From the IMG/VR virus record IMGVR_UViG_3300042448_001337, positions 1 to 20,533 of that record: DNA of 20,533 bases, one strand, 5' to 3'. The notes below the pieces were generated by a model. That model ran no database searches, was not told where the DNA came from, and saw only the letters and a program-made list of their open reading frames with translations. Shown here piece by piece: positions 20,293 through 20,533 of this stretch. The position numbers and the translations under genes are program-made. This DNA comes from a virus. Position 1 is the stretch's first letter; each line of letters starts with the position of its first letter.

Positions 20293-20533
20293 ATGTCTTA
20301 TGTTGTAAAATGTACCTTGGTTCAAGTTAATCACATTGACCATTCACCCGAGGCAAAAAAGAGTCGAAATGATGATTGGAAAAGCAGAACTGGCTTCATC
20401 GGCCTAAAAGGCGGCATGACCACATATTTTCTATTCGACACGGCAGAAAATGCCTATGCTTTTGCAGAAAGTCATCGGGCAGATCCTCTTGTAATCGGTG
20501 GTCAACCGACTACCACCGTAATGCCTCTAGAAG
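20293..20533 (+). CDS. N-terminal part of an unknown phage protein (runs off window)
   Basis: ATG 20293 with GGAG at 20282-20285 (7 nt spacing) and a late-type promoter upstream. The frame is open for 80 codons to the right edge. The visible part begins MSYVVKCTLVQVNHIDHS, has a charged loop (EAKKSRNDDWKSR), a glycine segment FIGLKGGMTTYF and a helix AENAYAFAESHRADP. It reads like a small alpha/beta domain. I do not recognise the family, and the C-terminus is missing. Confidence 0.7.
   Translation, partial: MSYVVKCTLVQVNHIDHSPEAKKSRNDDWKSRTGFIGLKGGMTTYFLFDTAENAYAFAESHRADPLVIGGQPTTTVMPLE

Overview
The window reads as part of a T4-like myovirus (tailed phage) genome. All genes lie on the + strand and are packed with ATGA, TAATG or short overlaps. 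The core genes are typical of this group: T4 gp61-type primase, rnh-type 5' nuclease, NrdA/NrdB/glutaredoxin, ThyX, MazG-like and SpeD proteins, DUF2693 and DUF6433 proteins, and a CCA-encoding tRNA array. The host cannot be read directly. An alphaproteobacterium is my best guess, because the phage initiator tRNA has a U-A pair where the first of the usual three anticodon-stem G-C pairs sits, and because a small DUF6356-like protein is present. Both clues are indirect.

Layout. 1-561: the end of a virion or tail protein and a small AT-rich protein. 554-3354: a putative lysis block with a two-helix membrane protein (holin candidate), a dual-domain M15 + GH19 endolysin, a 56-residue EF-hand protein and a coiled-coil protein with a C-terminal membrane anchor. 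3360-5395: a consensus sigma70-type promoter, then primase, a small unknown protein and ThyX. 5479-10748: a GalE-like epimerase, an AbrB-like/MazG fusion, then nrdA, glutaredoxin, an AT-rich methyltransferase inserted between glutaredoxin and nrdB, nrdB, and a 50-residue zinc-ribbon microprotein. 10773-12344: a GIY-YIG protein, a four-helix coiled-coil membrane protein and a DUF2693 protein. 12341-15633: a second near-perfect promoter, two unknown proteins, the rnh-type nuclease, a cytidylyltransferase and a DUF6433 protein. 15637-17358: a PAPS-type sulfotransferase, a SpeD-family pyruvoyl decarboxylase and a NUMOD3 DNA-binding protein.

17379-20248 is an RNA-gene island. It holds eight tRNAs (Thr-UGU, Asn-GUU, initiator fMet-CAU, Ala-UGC, Leu-UAG, Phe-GAA, Tyr-GUA, Asp-GUC), three stretches that fold as structured non-tRNA RNAs, and a two-gene cargo cassette: an AMP-forming ANL-superfamily enzyme with an overlapping DUF6356-like protein. 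A new gene begins at 20293 and runs off the window.

The DNA-metabolism genes form a nucleotide-supply and replication module. Epimerase, methyltransferase, cytidylyltransferase, sulfotransferase and adenylating enzyme are scattered cargo genes of the small-molecule or glycan-modifying kind. Two promoter classes are visible: TTGAC(A/T)-17 nt-TATAAT-like (host sigma70, early) and TATAAATAG-like (T4-type late). The most unusual items are the structured RNAs, especially the one with a plausible H-type pseudoknot at 19788-19909, and the adenylating-enzyme/DUF6356 cassette lodged among the tRNAs.
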